Below are positions 44,202-55,523 of a stretch of 64,000 nucleotides of DNA, in pieces (position 1 is the stretch's first letter; every line of letters starts with the position of its first letter). The notes below the pieces were generated by a model. The model did no database searches, was not told where the DNA came from, and saw only the letters and a program-made list of their open reading frames with translations. A program made the position numbers and the translations under genes. The stretch comes from Gnomoniopsis sp. IMI 355080. Its lineage: Eukaryota > Ascomycota > Sordariomycetes > Diaporthales > Gnomoniaceae. The DNA lies in the NCBI GenBank assembly GCA_027946555.1, contig JAPEVC010000012.1:186001-250000 (forward strand), written 5' to 3'.

Positions 44202-46045
44202 CTAGTTAGACTTCCTCTCAGCTGCCCTGTTGGTCAGGCTAGTTTCGTATGTCGCCCACCGCCACATGGGAATCTTCGCATCGTAGACTGGTGAAATGTG
44301 TTAGCGGTTGTTCCCAAAGTGACTGTTCTGGAGAAAACTTACGCTCATCGATCTCAGCAAATGTCCTATTCCTCGTCTCCGGGAGGAGGAAGTAGACGAA
44401 AGTTATCACCCCAACCATGCATCCGGCAAACACCAGATACATCTTGGCACCAAGACCCGCACCATCGGCTGCAGTGAGCTGAGGTACGACAATAGTCGTA
44501 ATCACAGCGGTAGTCTGAGCCCATGCAATGGTGTATGACATTGTGTATGAGCGCAGTTTTGTGGTGGGGATCTCAGATGGCATGACGTTGGAGAGCGAGT
44601 AGAACGAGGCGCCCCAGAAGAAGTTGAACATGAATGAACACGCTGCCACACCAATGGCGTAACTCGGGACTTCGATCTTGAAAGCCAGGCCGCCTGCGGC
44701 GATATCGAGGGCCAAAAGGGCAGACATACCAGCAAGTGCGAGGGGCCGGCGGCCCACTTTGTCGATAATGAGCGGCGCAACGACACAGCCAGCTAGTGTG
44801 CAGCAAGATGCAATGATGGTAAGGGCAAAGGGCGACGCAACGTTGATCTCTTGCAAGAAAATGGTGGCATAAGTAGTCGAAAGGAAGACACCCGAGATCT
44901 GGTTAAAGGAGAAGAATGAACCCGCAGTGATGGTGCGCTTGATGTTTCGACGGTCGAATAGGTTCAGGAATGTGACAGTGGAAGCGAGGGCCTTTTCATT
45001 CTCGTGAGAGAGCTTCATCAACCGGAGCTCATCCGCGACCTCGGCCTCCGAGTTGCCGCGAAGCTTGCGAAGCGAACGAGCCGCCTCCTCCATACGATCC
45101 TTGCCAATGAGCCAGAGGGGAGATTCGGGGAGGATGAAGGTCGGTGGGATCAAAATCGCAGGCAGGGCGCACTGGACGGCCAGTGGTACGTCGAATGAGA
45201 GGTTATCGGTCCTAGTTGAAGTAGCGAACACCACGCAGGTTGCCACCACTGATCAGGTCAGTATATTGATTGATCCGGAACACGTCTTTGGAGTAAGGAA
45301 TACTGACCACCTGACAATAGATTCATCACGTTGATTGACGAAACCACGCGGCCACGAATAGACACGGGCACAACTTCAGACAGATAAAGCGGCGCGGTGG
45401 CATTTGCTATACCGAGAGCAATAGCGACGATGAAGCGGCCCGCCACGAATGCGCCAATGTTGGGAGAGAAGATCTGGATGAGGGTGCCACCGATGGAGAC
45501 GAGGTAGGCCAAGAGTAGAGGCCATTTTCGACCCAGGTAGTTGTTCAGGGGAAATGCGAACAGCGCGCCCAAGATCGAGCCGACAAGAGGTACAGAAAGA
45601 AGGAGGGTTTGGTTTCCGGCCGTGAGAACTAATTCTCCAGTATTTGGGTTTACACCTTGATATTTTTCAACCTGTATTGCAGTATGTTAGTAGTGCTCCC
45701 TTATACCAAAACCCGCCAGAGTGCTTGTGCATGCAAATGCCAGGCATGTACGTACAAATGGCCCTAGGGCACTAGAAAGTAAGGTCAGCGACTCACGCTC
45801 TCTCAGATACGTATAAGGTAGGTCTCCTTTGAAACTCCACAGCAGGAATAGAAAGGCACTTACATGACGGGTGAGATTACTTTGTCATCGTAACCAAAGA
45901 GAAATGAAGCGGCAGCAAAGGTAACGCAAGCGAAGATGAGGAAGGAATTGACGGCATTGCCCTGTGTTTCTATTGAAGGAACGGAGTCGCCATCTTCATG
46001 ATGCATCACCACTTCAGACTTTGACTCTTCGGCTTTCAAACTCAT
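44202..46045 (-). CDS. MFS sugar transporter, 517 aa
   Basis: Plasma-membrane sugar/H+ symporter-type carrier of the major facilitator superfamily. Exons are 46045-45864, 45771-45756 (16 nt), 45671-45308, 45248-44343 and 44287-44202; the phases agree. Helix 1 carries FLFGYDDKVISPV. The loop between helices 2 and 3 has NNYLGRKWPL, the MFS G-R-K signature. The family also shows GRFIVAIALGIANATAPLYLSEVVPVSIRGR (helices 4 and 5), PESPLWLIGKDR before the central loop, DKVGRRPLAL after helix 8, and LPETRNRTFAEIDELYD after helix 12. The C-terminus ends MWRWATYETS. A TATATAAAG stretch lies about 140 bp upstream of ATG. It is divergent from a Zn(II)2Cys6 regulator and near a GH32 enzyme. Confidence 0.93.
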
Positions 46046-46476
46046 GTTGAGGAGGACTGTGAGATGACGGTCGAGGGTGCAGAAGCAGACGGTGGAAACA
46101 GGACTCCAGAGAATTGAAAAGGAGAGCCGAGAACTAGATGCCACTCCAGAGCGACTGAAACAATGATGCCGACGTGAACATGCTTTATATAATTTTGTGC
46201 TGAAGAAGTTGTCGGAGCACTGGGCGTGAGTGACGCCCCTGTCAGGGAGGCGTGTGTGTCTTGCCAACAATAATAGATTTGCACAGCAGTTGTAAGAATG
46301 AAGTTCATTAGGCCAAGCCGGGATCCTCACGCCTGGCAGTCAGCTGTTCTCATACAACAGCGATTCAGTTTCGGGACTGCGGGGCCCCAGATTCCCAGCG
46401 CCCAGCACCTGAACGTCGGTACAGTAGTGGTGTAACCCAGGCTGACTAGGCGGCTAGGCTGGGCCAGGGCTAGCTT

Positions 46477-46530
46477 GTGGCATGCTTGGTGGCATGCTCT
46501 GCCATGCGCTGCCATGCGTTGCCATGCTCT
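46477..46530. repeat. Tandem GCCATGC decamers
   Basis: About five imperfect copies of a 10-12 bp unit containing GCATGC, the last three with exact period 10 (46501, 46511, 46521). A self-complementary GCATGC core makes it a possible multimeric protein-binding site or a small minisatellite. Confidence 0.8.
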
Positions 46531-46686
46531 ACCAGGGCGGGAACTGTGTGGGGCTTGGCCTGCTCGTCAGCCGTCCTGTGTGGTAGCGCCCAGTGGCATT
46601 GCTGTTTCGACCGGTTGGGGAAACCAGGGAGAAATCTCGGAGGCGCCATTCTGGCCTTTTGGCCTCATTTGCTTTTGGAGTTTCGC

Positions 46687-46700
46687 CGGCCACCTTTCGG
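46687..46700 (+). promoter_or_regulatory. CGG-N8-CGG, AmyR/InuR-type binding site
   Basis: Two CGG triplets in direct orientation with exactly eight bases between them; a third CGG follows six bases later. This spacing is the known target of the fungal regulators AmyR and, as reported for inulin genes, InuR. It could serve autoregulation of the adjacent regulator and control of the transporter. Confidence 0.5.
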
Positions 46701-46830
46701 GCAGTCCGGTTGCTGATGTGCTATCAAACCCGCAGACACAGCCAAGGTTGTATTCGAAAGCCTAAGACGGAAAAAGAGCTCCACGTCTTTTCTTTTTGTC
46801 TAGGTCCCGTCATCCGTTTGAAATGTTTGG

Positions 46831-49318
46831 ATGGCAAACTCGTCTCCATCTCTGTCTCCACCGACGACGTCGAACGAGGTCACGGCCTCCGACTCTGCAA
46901 CAAGCAGGTCGCCGGCCGGAGCTGCTCCGCAGCCATCGGTGAAGAAAGCATGTGACAATTGCAGGCTCAGGAAAACGCGGTGCAATCTGGCCAACCCATG
47001 CACTAACTGCGCTTCACGTGGTTTCGAGTGCACCTATGCCACCCCTCATCGCAAGAGAGGCCCGGCCGGACGGTAAGCTGCCCTGGCTGCCCTGACTGAC
47101 TGACTGACTGGGTCGGCAGGGTTGTCCCGCCCCCGATGCTTGTGCTTGTTGCGCAGACTCATTCACTGACATGTCTAGTCGCCTCAATGAGATCCGTGAA
47201 CGGGAGCAGCAGCGCAACAAACCTAACGACACGACCGGCTTCTCGCCTCCGTCCGCTGTCCCTGCCGTTCCCGGTCATGGCGTCGCCGTCGTCGTGAGTT
47301 CTTGTGATGCCCCTCCGGTCCAGCAACGACAGCCCTATCAGCAAGAGCAGCAGCAGCAGCAGCAGTTCATGTTTGTCCGCAATGACAATGATTTGACTGT
47401 TGGGCCCGGGGCTGAAAAAGCCTTGAGTACGTCCGCCTCGTGGGATGGACTGCTTGACAACTTCGATCCCCCTCCTTCGTCACTCGTCCCCGGATCTCAC
47501 CGGGCCCAGAGCCGCCAGTCCGGCCCAGACTCCCCCTCGGTTGGGGGATCAGGAAGCACGACCTCGAGTGCATTCAACGAAGCTATGTTCTCCTTGTCCA
47601 ATATCTCAAGCCAGGACCCGCCCACCCGCGATATCAACTTGACTAGTGGATCATACATCGTATCGCCAAACTCTCGCCGTTCACCGGGCAGCAACAACAA
47701 CGACGTATGGCCTTCGATTGTCACAGACGAGAACCTCATTCGTTGGTTGGACATTTACTTTGAGCGCCTGTATCCAACTCTTCCCATCCTCAAACGATCT
47801 ACGGTCTTTGCCCGCCTTATGGACCGCGAACACCGGCGGAATCCCGATTTTGGCGCCATGCTGCTGTCTCTCTCCGCGTTTGCTCTGATCCAACCAGTCC
47901 GTCTTAGCGAGCAAAAACTTTCCTCTCACTCTCGCGAAAACATGGTCTGTCTCTTGCTCAACGAGTCCGTGAAGATGCGGTCCGTCGTCGACTTCGGCCA
48001 GGCCCCAACTCTTGACATGATTTTCACCTCAGTCTTCTTGTTTGCTTGTCTCTTTCAGAAGGAGCAGCATAACGCCGCATGGCTTAGACTCAGAGAGTCT
48101 GTCGAGCTGGGCGCCCTCTTTGGACTCGACAAATTCGACAGCTATGCTCGCTGTGGGCCTGAGCAGAAGCAACAGCGCCTCAGGGTATTCTACCTCCTCT
48201 CCGTAACTGAAAGGTAAGTTTCCGATACGTCAGCCGTTCACCGCGCAAGTACTGCCATGCTAAATACCTGCAGAGCATATGGCATTCAACGACATCACTC
48301 CATTGGTTTCCTCGGGCAGCCCAGTGTCGACACGAGAAGTCTCTTGGAGTCTATTTCGAGTGTGGCAGATAGTATGGACACATCGGGCATCGTCATACAC
48401 GACGACGTCGAGTGCTCTTGTATGCTTGGTCTGCTGCAACTCATACGTCTTTTTGATGCTATTGACGAGGATTTCTTGAGGTGCTGGAACGGCCAGTGCA
48501 GGAATGACAGGGGCGGCTGTCGATTTCTTGACGAGCAAACTGCAATACGCATCTACACCCAAATCAAGAGTTACAGTCCTGTGACGGGCATAGCAGGGAC
48601 TGCAGAGGCTATACCTCCATCTATACACAGTGGACTCGCGCAGGAGACCACCCCACCTTTCTCGAGCCTGTCACAACAGCAAATCGACGCCGCTCGATGC
48701 AAACCTCACATCCTCACATCACAACCGCAGGCAGGCTCTATTCCCGCTTGGCTGTCTTCAGCGAGCCTCACCCCAGCTCAAGAAGCTGACATCCTCATCA
48801 ACCAACAATGGCTACAAAATCGCCTGTGGCATCTATGTCTCTCGCATAAATTACTCATCCCACAATCGGAACACACCGTTTTATGCATCTATCACGCTAT
48901 CAGCATTGCTGAGAACACACTGCAACTGTGTCAGCACATGTCTCTTAGTAGTATAGAGGTCCATGGTGTGGGTTTGATTGAAAAACTTTATACAATAATT
49001 GAAAGCGCCATTGCCGCTTTACGACACCGAGAAACAGCTGAAGACTCGTGGGAGGGTGGGCAGATGGAAACTACAGCTGGTCCATTGTCTAATCGAAACG
49101 CTGAATACGGAAGGTCGCCATTTGGCGAGGGAGAACGGCGCAACCTTGGCTTAGGAAGTCCAAGTGAGGAGAGTATTAGCTCTTTGCGTGGAGGACACGT
49201 GCAGCATCACAAGCCGCTCCTGCTGGGCTTCTTAGAGCTATTCAGAACGATCAGGGCTGGAGAACATGTCTTTCTAGAAAGGTACACTACGCTAGTTGGC
49301 CAGGACCTGGGTATTTGA
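46831..49318 (+). CDS. Zn(II)2Cys6 transcription factor, 773 aa, likely sugar-responsive
   Basis: Fungal binuclear-cluster regulator. Exons are 46831-47072, 47179-48213 and 48274-49318. The cluster C-x2-C-x6-C-x5-C-x2-C-x6-C occupies residues 41-67 and is followed by a KRGPAGRR basic linker. After it come a Pro/Ser-rich region and a Q-rich stretch (QQEQQQQQQ near 135). The fungal-specific middle homology region starts near residue 240 (VTDENLIRWLDIYFERLYPTLPIL) and includes KEQHNAAWLRLRESVELGALFGLD. The gene lies between the divergent sugar transporter and a GH32 fructosidase, suggesting it senses sucrose or fructan. CTGA is repeated four times in intron 1 near 47093. The family is sure; the effector is inferred. 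Confidence 0.9.
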
Positions 49319-50374
49319 TGCGGCGGATGAATGTCCTGCGTCTGGAAAGATCAGAAGCAATAATATCAAATACTATGGGATGAATTCTCTTTCTAGCACA
49401 GTGTTATGCTTGCTTGCCCACCCACACTCAAGGCCAGCGAGTCGTGCAGCTAGTACGACCATGGAAGATGTTCCTAGATAGCATGATCGTATCGATTACA
49501 AACAAGCCATAGAACATGCTGTTATATAACTGGGTCCCAGTTTTAGGCTCCCTGGCGCTGTCAAGCAATGATCGTCGATGACGCCGCGTGCAAAGTGGAA
49601 CTCCCCATGGGGAAATACATGGTTGTCTTATTTTTGTATTTCCCCAGCATTCGGAAACAATCCTGCCTTATAGCCGCATTGTGGGTCCAAAGTCAGGTCT
49701 TCAGGAGGTTCTTCGGAGAAACCAACAAATCGTTTGTCCCATTCTTGGCGCGTCTCACTTCAATGCCAAATATGCCAGCAAGCCTGATTGACTTGAACAG
49801 CCCCGTCTTCGGGGCCTCTTTTATCCAGGTTACATGAGGGGTTTAACGTTGAACAAGTGAATGAAAGTGGGCAACGGTCCTTGGCCGACTAGACTAAACT
49901 AGCCACGTGCTACGAGAATGCGGTATAGAGACATATAACTATTCTGAGCTATTCTGAGCGGACAACGGCATCTGAGTCAGTGAGCGGAGCGCAGGCGAAA
50001 CCAATATCTGGGCTGACGCAGTATGCGACGATTCTCAACATGGAATGTTCATGTTATGGAAATAGCGGTGCTTGTCCTATGACATTGTTGAATCGGTGGA
50101 ACGATACCGGGCGTCCCTCTCCGTAGGTGTACCCACGTCGCACCCAACGCCGGGTGGAACCTGCTTGTGTCCGGGTGCTTCCAGAGACGACAGATTGTAC
50201 TACGGCTCTCTTGTATTAATCTCTTGTTACTCTTGTTTTACTGCTACTCTTGACAACTTCGCCACGCTCAATTCAGGTGTTTCAGTCGGATCATAACTTC
50301 GAACAAAAGAGCCTCGAGACTGTCAATCTACAACACTCTCGTCCACCATCTTGTTTGTCACCACATTCTTGATC
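49319..50374. promoter_or_regulatory. GH32 promoter region
   Basis: About 1.05 kb. CGG triplets are present with spacings of 4 and 11 (for example near 49960 and 50095), but I found no exact CGG-N8-CGG. An 89-codon frame at 49568-49837 is not credible as a gene. Confidence 0.5.
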
Positions 50375-52249
50375 ATGTCGTCTTTCACGCTGTGTGAGAC
50401 ATCTTCGGATGTACATAAGCGAACTCAACATGAACTTCGCTCATCAGTCTTGACAAACAAAGACGCCTCTCGCTGGCGGCCAACATACCATCTCATTTCC
50501 ACCCACGGTTGGTTGAACGACCCATGCGCCCCGGGCTTCATACCGGCCAAGGGAACTTATCACGTTGGGTTCCAGTGGAATGCAAATGGCGCAGAATGGG
50601 GTGACATTGTTTGGGGTAATGCATTTTCAAAAGACCTCGTAACATGGGATGTCACTGAGACGCCTATTTTACAAAGCGATCGGCCTTATGACCACGCTGC
50701 GGTCTTCACAGGGTGCTGGATACCGACTGGCATAGATGGTCGAGTTGGCGAGGGCGAATCCAGTGTGGTCACCGTGGCATATACCAGCGTGACGCGCTTG
50801 CCTATCCATTATACGCGAGAATATCACCGCGGCTGCGAGAGTTTGAGTCTAGCAACAAGCAGGGACGGCGGCAAGACATGGACGAAGTTGGAGAGCAATC
50901 CCATCCTGCCCGGACCACTGGAGGGGATAGACGCAACGGGATGGAGAGATCCGTACGTCGCTCACTGGCCAGCTATGCGCAAGATTTTAGACCGTCGACA
51001 GAGTGGAGGCTCCGCGGTCGCAGACGAAGGAGGGGATCTATTCGGTATCATCTCCGGGGGCGTCAGGAATCAGACGCCCACGAATTGGCTCTACAGGATC
51101 AATCCTAGGGATCTGTCCAAGTGGGAATACGTCGCGCCTCTCATCATGCCGGGGGTGAATTTTTCTCCTTCACGGTGGACGGGCGACTTGGGGTTGAACT
51201 GGGAGGTGACAAACTTCATGACCCTGGAGGACGAAGACAAACAGCACACTCAAGACTTCCTCGTATTTGGAGCGGAGGGATGCAAAGATCCTCACGGTGG
51301 CACTGGTGTCGCACCAGGCACCAAGCGATGCAATCGGGCGCAGCTGTGGATCGCCATTGACGAGAATACCACGTCCGATGCAGCGTTGACAAAGTTTTCC
51401 TATGGAGGAATATTCGACCACGGGCTTTACTACGCCGCCAACGGGTTCTGGGACCCCGCTACGAAGCAGCAGATCATCATGGGATGGGTCACCGAGGACG
51501 ACCTCCCGGTAGAGATGCAGGTGAAGCAGGGATGGAGTGGTTGCCTCTCTCTTCCGCGTGTTGCGACACTGACCACCATCAAACATGTCTCACGCGCCTT
51601 GGCTTCTCCCCTGGGCGACATCACCAGCATCAAAGCGAGCCCCGAAGAAGGCCGTGCCGCTGGCCTCTACACGATACAAACGCTCAAAATCATGCCGGAC
51701 TCGCGTCTAGAGAAACTGCGACTCCGTGCTTCCAAGCATAGTATTTCGAGCCATTCACTGGGAAAGGGGGATAAGACGGCCCTTCTACCCTTGAAGACGG
51801 CGCATTGGGAAGCACATAGCGTGTTCTCCGGCGCTGGAGCCTGCAAGTGTGTCGGGATAAAGATCCATCACAAATCAGCCACCCAAGTGACACTGCTGTA
51901 CTTCTCGCCCCAGGATGAGACGTTTGTCATTGAGCGCCCTGACCTCCAGCGATCCACGGGGGACGGTAGAAGTGTGGAATACACAAAGCTACAGGATGAA
52001 AAGGCGCCTTTCACCTTGTTCACGGTTCGTGACCTGGAAACAGGTATCGACGCGGAGGAAAGGCTCGACATTCGGCTGTTCTACGACACGAGTGTGCTGG
52101 AGGTCTATGTGAACGAAAGAGCGGTCATCACGACCAGGGTGTATCTTCAAGATACTGACTGCTCTGGCATAGAGGTTTTCGCAGAGAGGTTAGGCGATGA
52201 CTGCGTTTTACTCGAGGAGGCGACTATATGGGATGGACTAGAACAGTGA
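50375..52249 (+). CDS. GH32 beta-fructosidase (invertase/fructanase type), 624 aa
   Basis: Glycoside hydrolase family 32 enzyme that cleaves terminal or internal beta-fructosyl bonds (sucrose, inulin, levan). Intronless. The five-blade propeller begins with HGWLNDPCAPG, whose Asp49 is the nucleophile. It continues with FQWNANGAEWGDIVWGNAFSKDLVTW, GWRDPYVA (the RDP motif, transition-state Asp) and WEVTNF, whose Glu is the acid/base in place of the usual EC motif. The C-terminal beta-sandwich ends with RLFYDTSVLEVYVNERAVITTRVY. ATG 50375 gives no signal peptide. A short hydrophobic run precedes it in frame without an ATG, so an unseen 5' exon is possible. As read, the enzyme would be intracellular, fitting uptake by the neighbouring transporter. 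Confidence 0.93.
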   Translation: MSSFTLCETSSDVHKRTQHELRSSVLTNKDASRWRPTYHLISTHGWLNDPCAPGFIPAKGTYHVGFQWNANGAEWGDIVWGNAFSKDLVTWDVTETPILQSDRPYDHAAVFTGCWIPTGIDGRVGEGESSVVTVAYTSVTRLPIHYTREYHRGCESLSLATSRDGGKTWTKLESNPILPGPLEGIDATGWRDPYVAHWPAMRKILDRRQSGGSAVADEGGDLFGIISGGVRNQTPTNWLYRINPRDLSKWEYVAPLIMPGVNFSPSRWTGDLGLNWEVTNFMTLEDEDKQHTQDFLVFGAEGCKDPHGGTGVAPGTKRCNRAQLWIAIDENTTSDAALTKFSYGGIFDHGLYYAANGFWDPATKQQIIMGWVTEDDLPVEMQVKQGWSGCLSLPRVATLTTIKHVSRALASPLGDITSIKASPEEGRAAGLYTIQTLKIMPDSRLEKLRLRASKHSISSHSLGKGDKTALLPLKTAHWEAHSVFSGAGACKCVGIKIHHKSATQVTLLYFSPQDETFVIERPDLQRSTGDGRSVEYTKLQDEKAPFTLFTVRDLETGIDAEERLDIRLFYDTSVLEVYVNERAVITTRVYLQDTDCSGIEVFAERLGDDCVLLEEATIWDGLEQ

Positions 52250-53369
52250 ACGACACTTGATAATTCGAGATTGAAATGCATATAAACATAGACAAGAGAA
52301 TTGTCATATAAACAATGGCATAAAAGAAACATCGTCATAAAAAGGGCACAAGGCCTCTGCCGATTGCTGGTGGAGCCTGTTGGTTACCTGCAGGGCAGAG
52401 GAGCCTCATCATGCCGGGTGCATGTTCCGATAACTTTTCGAGCCGACTGCCTGCCGTTCGGTGGTCCACATTTCTGCCTTCCGGGTACTTCTCCGGCGAG
52501 GTGGATCGATCACTTACCACACACATACCTAGCTAGACTGCTAGTCTTCCTAGGTTTAGGAAACTCAGCAGGTAACCTATGCCCCGAAAACCTAGAATTT
52601 TGAGTTCAGAGCAAACGGTGGACTTTGTTCGTGGGCCAATTTTAATACCTTACGATTGTTTGAAATGCGACCGGGCATATTCGACAACCAAAACCTTCTA
52701 GAGAATTAGATGGAACGTCTAGGACATTGAGTGTAGTACAAATTACCCAGGTGGTTACACAAGTAGCGAGGGTCTATAGGGGGTGTTCTCCCGGGCATAA
52801 ACCCGCCCTGGTTGACACCTGCGTGCTTGACCCGGCCTGCCGGCTTTACACTGCCTACACCAGGACTGCTAGATCAACAGGATTTTTGGAAGCGGTCATG
52901 TGTAGAGCTATCATACAACTTTTCAGCATCCTGAATGGTCAAGAGGACGGTTAATTTAGAGTGTAAGACTTCACAGTGAATTTGCTCTCCTGCAGCCCAG
53001 TTTCGTGCAGTAGTGTCCAGTCTGCGGATGTGGACCTTTCCCGTCTTGGCCTCGGATCGCAGTGTTGACGTCAACTTTCGTCGGTCGTCGAGGACTCAAT
53101 GCTCGGAAGGGGTCGAAACCTCTCGCGACGACGAGATGGAGTCCCATTTCGAAACTCGTGTTCTCATCTTGATGCGGGTGAAGTCCGTGGCGAGAAGCGA
53201 AATATATTTCGTCACATAAATTAATATAAAAACAAGTCCAAGTCTCTCTCTCTCGTGCCAAGAAGATCATTGTTCTACAAAAGCTTCTACATCGGAGATA
53301 AACACCCCTTCACCCATCCTACTACTCTCAACTACTCAATATCTACAGATTCAGAGCATCATTTCCAGA
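52250..53369. other. Intergenic upstream of the FAD monooxygenase
   Basis: 1.1 kb with no credible gene. It has a palindromic CCTAGG near 52550 and a TATAAAAA stretch at 53225-53232, about 140 bp before ATG 53370, preceded and followed by CT-rich DNA. Confidence 0.5.
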
Positions 53370-54909
53370 ATGTCAAACGCTACTACTGCACCAACGGGTA
53401 CCACCGAGCATGTGCCATCTATCGCCATCGTCGGTGGCGGCATCGCCGGTCTTACACTGGCATTGAATCTCCTTAAACTCTCCAGGGCCTCGGACAAGCC
53501 CAAATACACAGTCACAATCTACGAATCAGCCCACGCCTTTGGAGAAATTGGTGCCGGCGTCTCTTTTGGGCCCAATGCCAGCCATGCTATGAAATGCATC
53601 GGACCGGAGGTCTACGATGCCTTTGAGAAGACGGAGACGACAAATCAGCACCCGTCCAAGTCAGACGTGTGGTTTGACTATCGATTCGGCGAGAGTGTTG
53701 ACGGAAAATACAAGGTGGAGGGTGAAGAGGGAACGGGACCAGAGGACCGCACCGGAGAGCTCATCGCAATCGTCAAGTGCAAGAACGGCCAGAGGGGCGT
53801 GAAGAGAAGCGACTTTCTCAACGAGCTCATCAAGCATGTTCCTGACGGAGTGGCCAAGTTCGGCAAGCGAGCGACGCACTACACAACTTCGCCGTCGGGC
53901 CAGGTGACTCTCAGTTTCAAGGACGGCTCGAGCGCGACTCACGACGCCGTGGTTGCATGCGATGGGATCAAGTCCAATATCCGCAAGTCACTCCTCGCCA
54001 CGACGCCTAGCCCAGAAGCGGCCAACGCAGTGTTCAGTGGAAAGTACTGCTACCGGGGTCTCATCCCGATGGACGAGGCTGTCGAGGCTGTCGGGGATGA
54101 GATGGCCAAGAACGCGCAGATGTACTTGGGTCGGCACGGTCACATCCTCACGTTCGCGGTCGAGAAGGGCAAAGTCATGAATGGTAAGTCACAGCCAAAT
54201 TGAGGGCCCTGAGAATTTATCATGCTGATTTCGATTGTAGTTGTTGCATTCCAGTCGGCCAAGGAGTGGACGGATCCGAACTGGGTGGTTGCGGCAGACC
54301 ACGAGACCATGAAGTCCCAGTTTTCGGGATGGTCCTCAACAGCTCAGAAGATTATCGGTTTGATGTAGGTTATATTTTCACTCGAATCGCCAGGATCACA
54401 CTGCCAAATGCTCCCTCTCGTCTTCTCCTCTCCTTCCTTCGCTAACGCTGTCTTATAGGCGCCAAAACGATATATGGGCACTCTTTAATCACCCTCCTGC
54501 ATCGACATATGTGTCTGAAGATGGTCGCGTATGTCTCATCGGTGATGCTGCCCATGCCACTACACCCCACAAGGGCTCTGGCGCTGGTATGGCCATCGAG
54601 GATTCATATATTCTCGGAAACCTGATCGCGCAAGCCTTGGCTGGAAACAACGTCGATATGAGCAAGGCGATCCCCGCTGCGTTCCGGGTATACGATGCTA
54701 CGAGACGAGAGAGGACCCAGCGGTTGGTAGAGGATTCGCGGGAGACAGGAATGCTATATGACCTCGAGCATCCGCAGTTTGGCGCGGACAAGGAGAAGCT
54801 CAAGGAGACGCTGCTCACGCGTATGGACTGGGTGTGGCAGCATGATGTGGAGAAGGAGCTGGCACAGTCTTCAGATAAGCTCAGCAATAGCTTGTTGGGT
54901 CACCAGTAG
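53370..54909 (+). CDS. FAD-dependent monooxygenase, salicylate-hydroxylase-like, 462 aa
   Basis: Flavoprotein aromatic hydroxylase of the class A group. Exons are 53370-54183, 54241-54364 and 54459-54909, with consistent phases. The Rossmann motif VGGGIAGLTLAL starts at residue 21 and binds the FAD ADP part. The second Gly-rich/DG motif reads VVACDGIKSNIRKSL, and the third motif CLIGDAAHATTPHKGSGAGMAIED binds the flavin ribityl chain. GEIGAGVSFGPNA near residue 65 is typical of salicylate 1-monooxygenases. The substrate is probably an aromatic acid or a secondary-metabolite intermediate. A TATAAAAA box lies upstream. There is no adjacent ring-cleavage gene, so the pathway cannot be named. Confidence 0.93.
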
Positions 54910-55523
54910 GGACTGTGCTAACACAAGCATTGAATATGGAGACTACATAAACTCGTTCACCCTTGCTATTCTTTTAGCTGTTGCCTCTATCAAGCCTATC
55001 ATTATTATATGAATTTTCACAATTTAGCGGCAGATCAATGAAATAATTCCCTCCCATCCTTTTCCCGCGCTTGTCTCTATTTGTCTCAAGAACTAGGTCA
55101 TATCTGCTGGTCTCAGCTAGATATATGTCTTGTTGATAATCCACTGCGCTCAAGTACTCGAGTAGCATACAGAATGCAGGTTCGGGATAGATGCTCATTC
55201 GCTGTAGCGGCAGACCTATCAGCAGGGTCTCTCAGCTCTGAGGTACATTTTGCTGAGACATCTCATGCAGGAGGCCTACCAACGCGCAGGCCCTCTGTCA
55301 ATTACGCCTTGCAGAAGCCACTTAGAGCCAGCATTCTTTCGAAAACAAAGCAACACACCACCAGCCTTCGGACCTGTTTGTGCGGTGTCTCGATCAGGCC
55401 TCGTATACATATGTCTCATTCTCCTCGCCTTTCTCAAACTTCGACGAACACTTGTTTCCCAGATCCTTCTACAATCTTGATCTCCTAATCCAAAAAGAAC
55501 TCTGGTTACTTTCCAAATCCAAG
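54910..55523. other. Intergenic
   Basis: 614 bp between the monooxygenase and the BTB gene. A 135-codon plus-strand frame at 55081-55488 has no domain-like sequence; I take it as chance or leader. Confidence 0.45.

Larger units (their letters stand above)
46046..46830. promoter_or_regulatory. Divergent promoter, sugar transporter / Zn2Cys6 regulator
   Basis: 785 bp shared by both genes. It holds a TATA-like box for the transporter (46184-46192, minus strand), a tandem GCCATGC repeat at 46477-46530 and a CGG-N8-CGG site at 46687-46700, about 130 bp upstream of the regulator ATG. Confidence 0.6.

Noticed and set aside
49568..49837. 89-codon plus-strand frame upstream of GH32 as a small gene or signal-peptide exon
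   Set aside because: Different composition, far from the GH32 start, no splice path that joins it to the enzyme frame.
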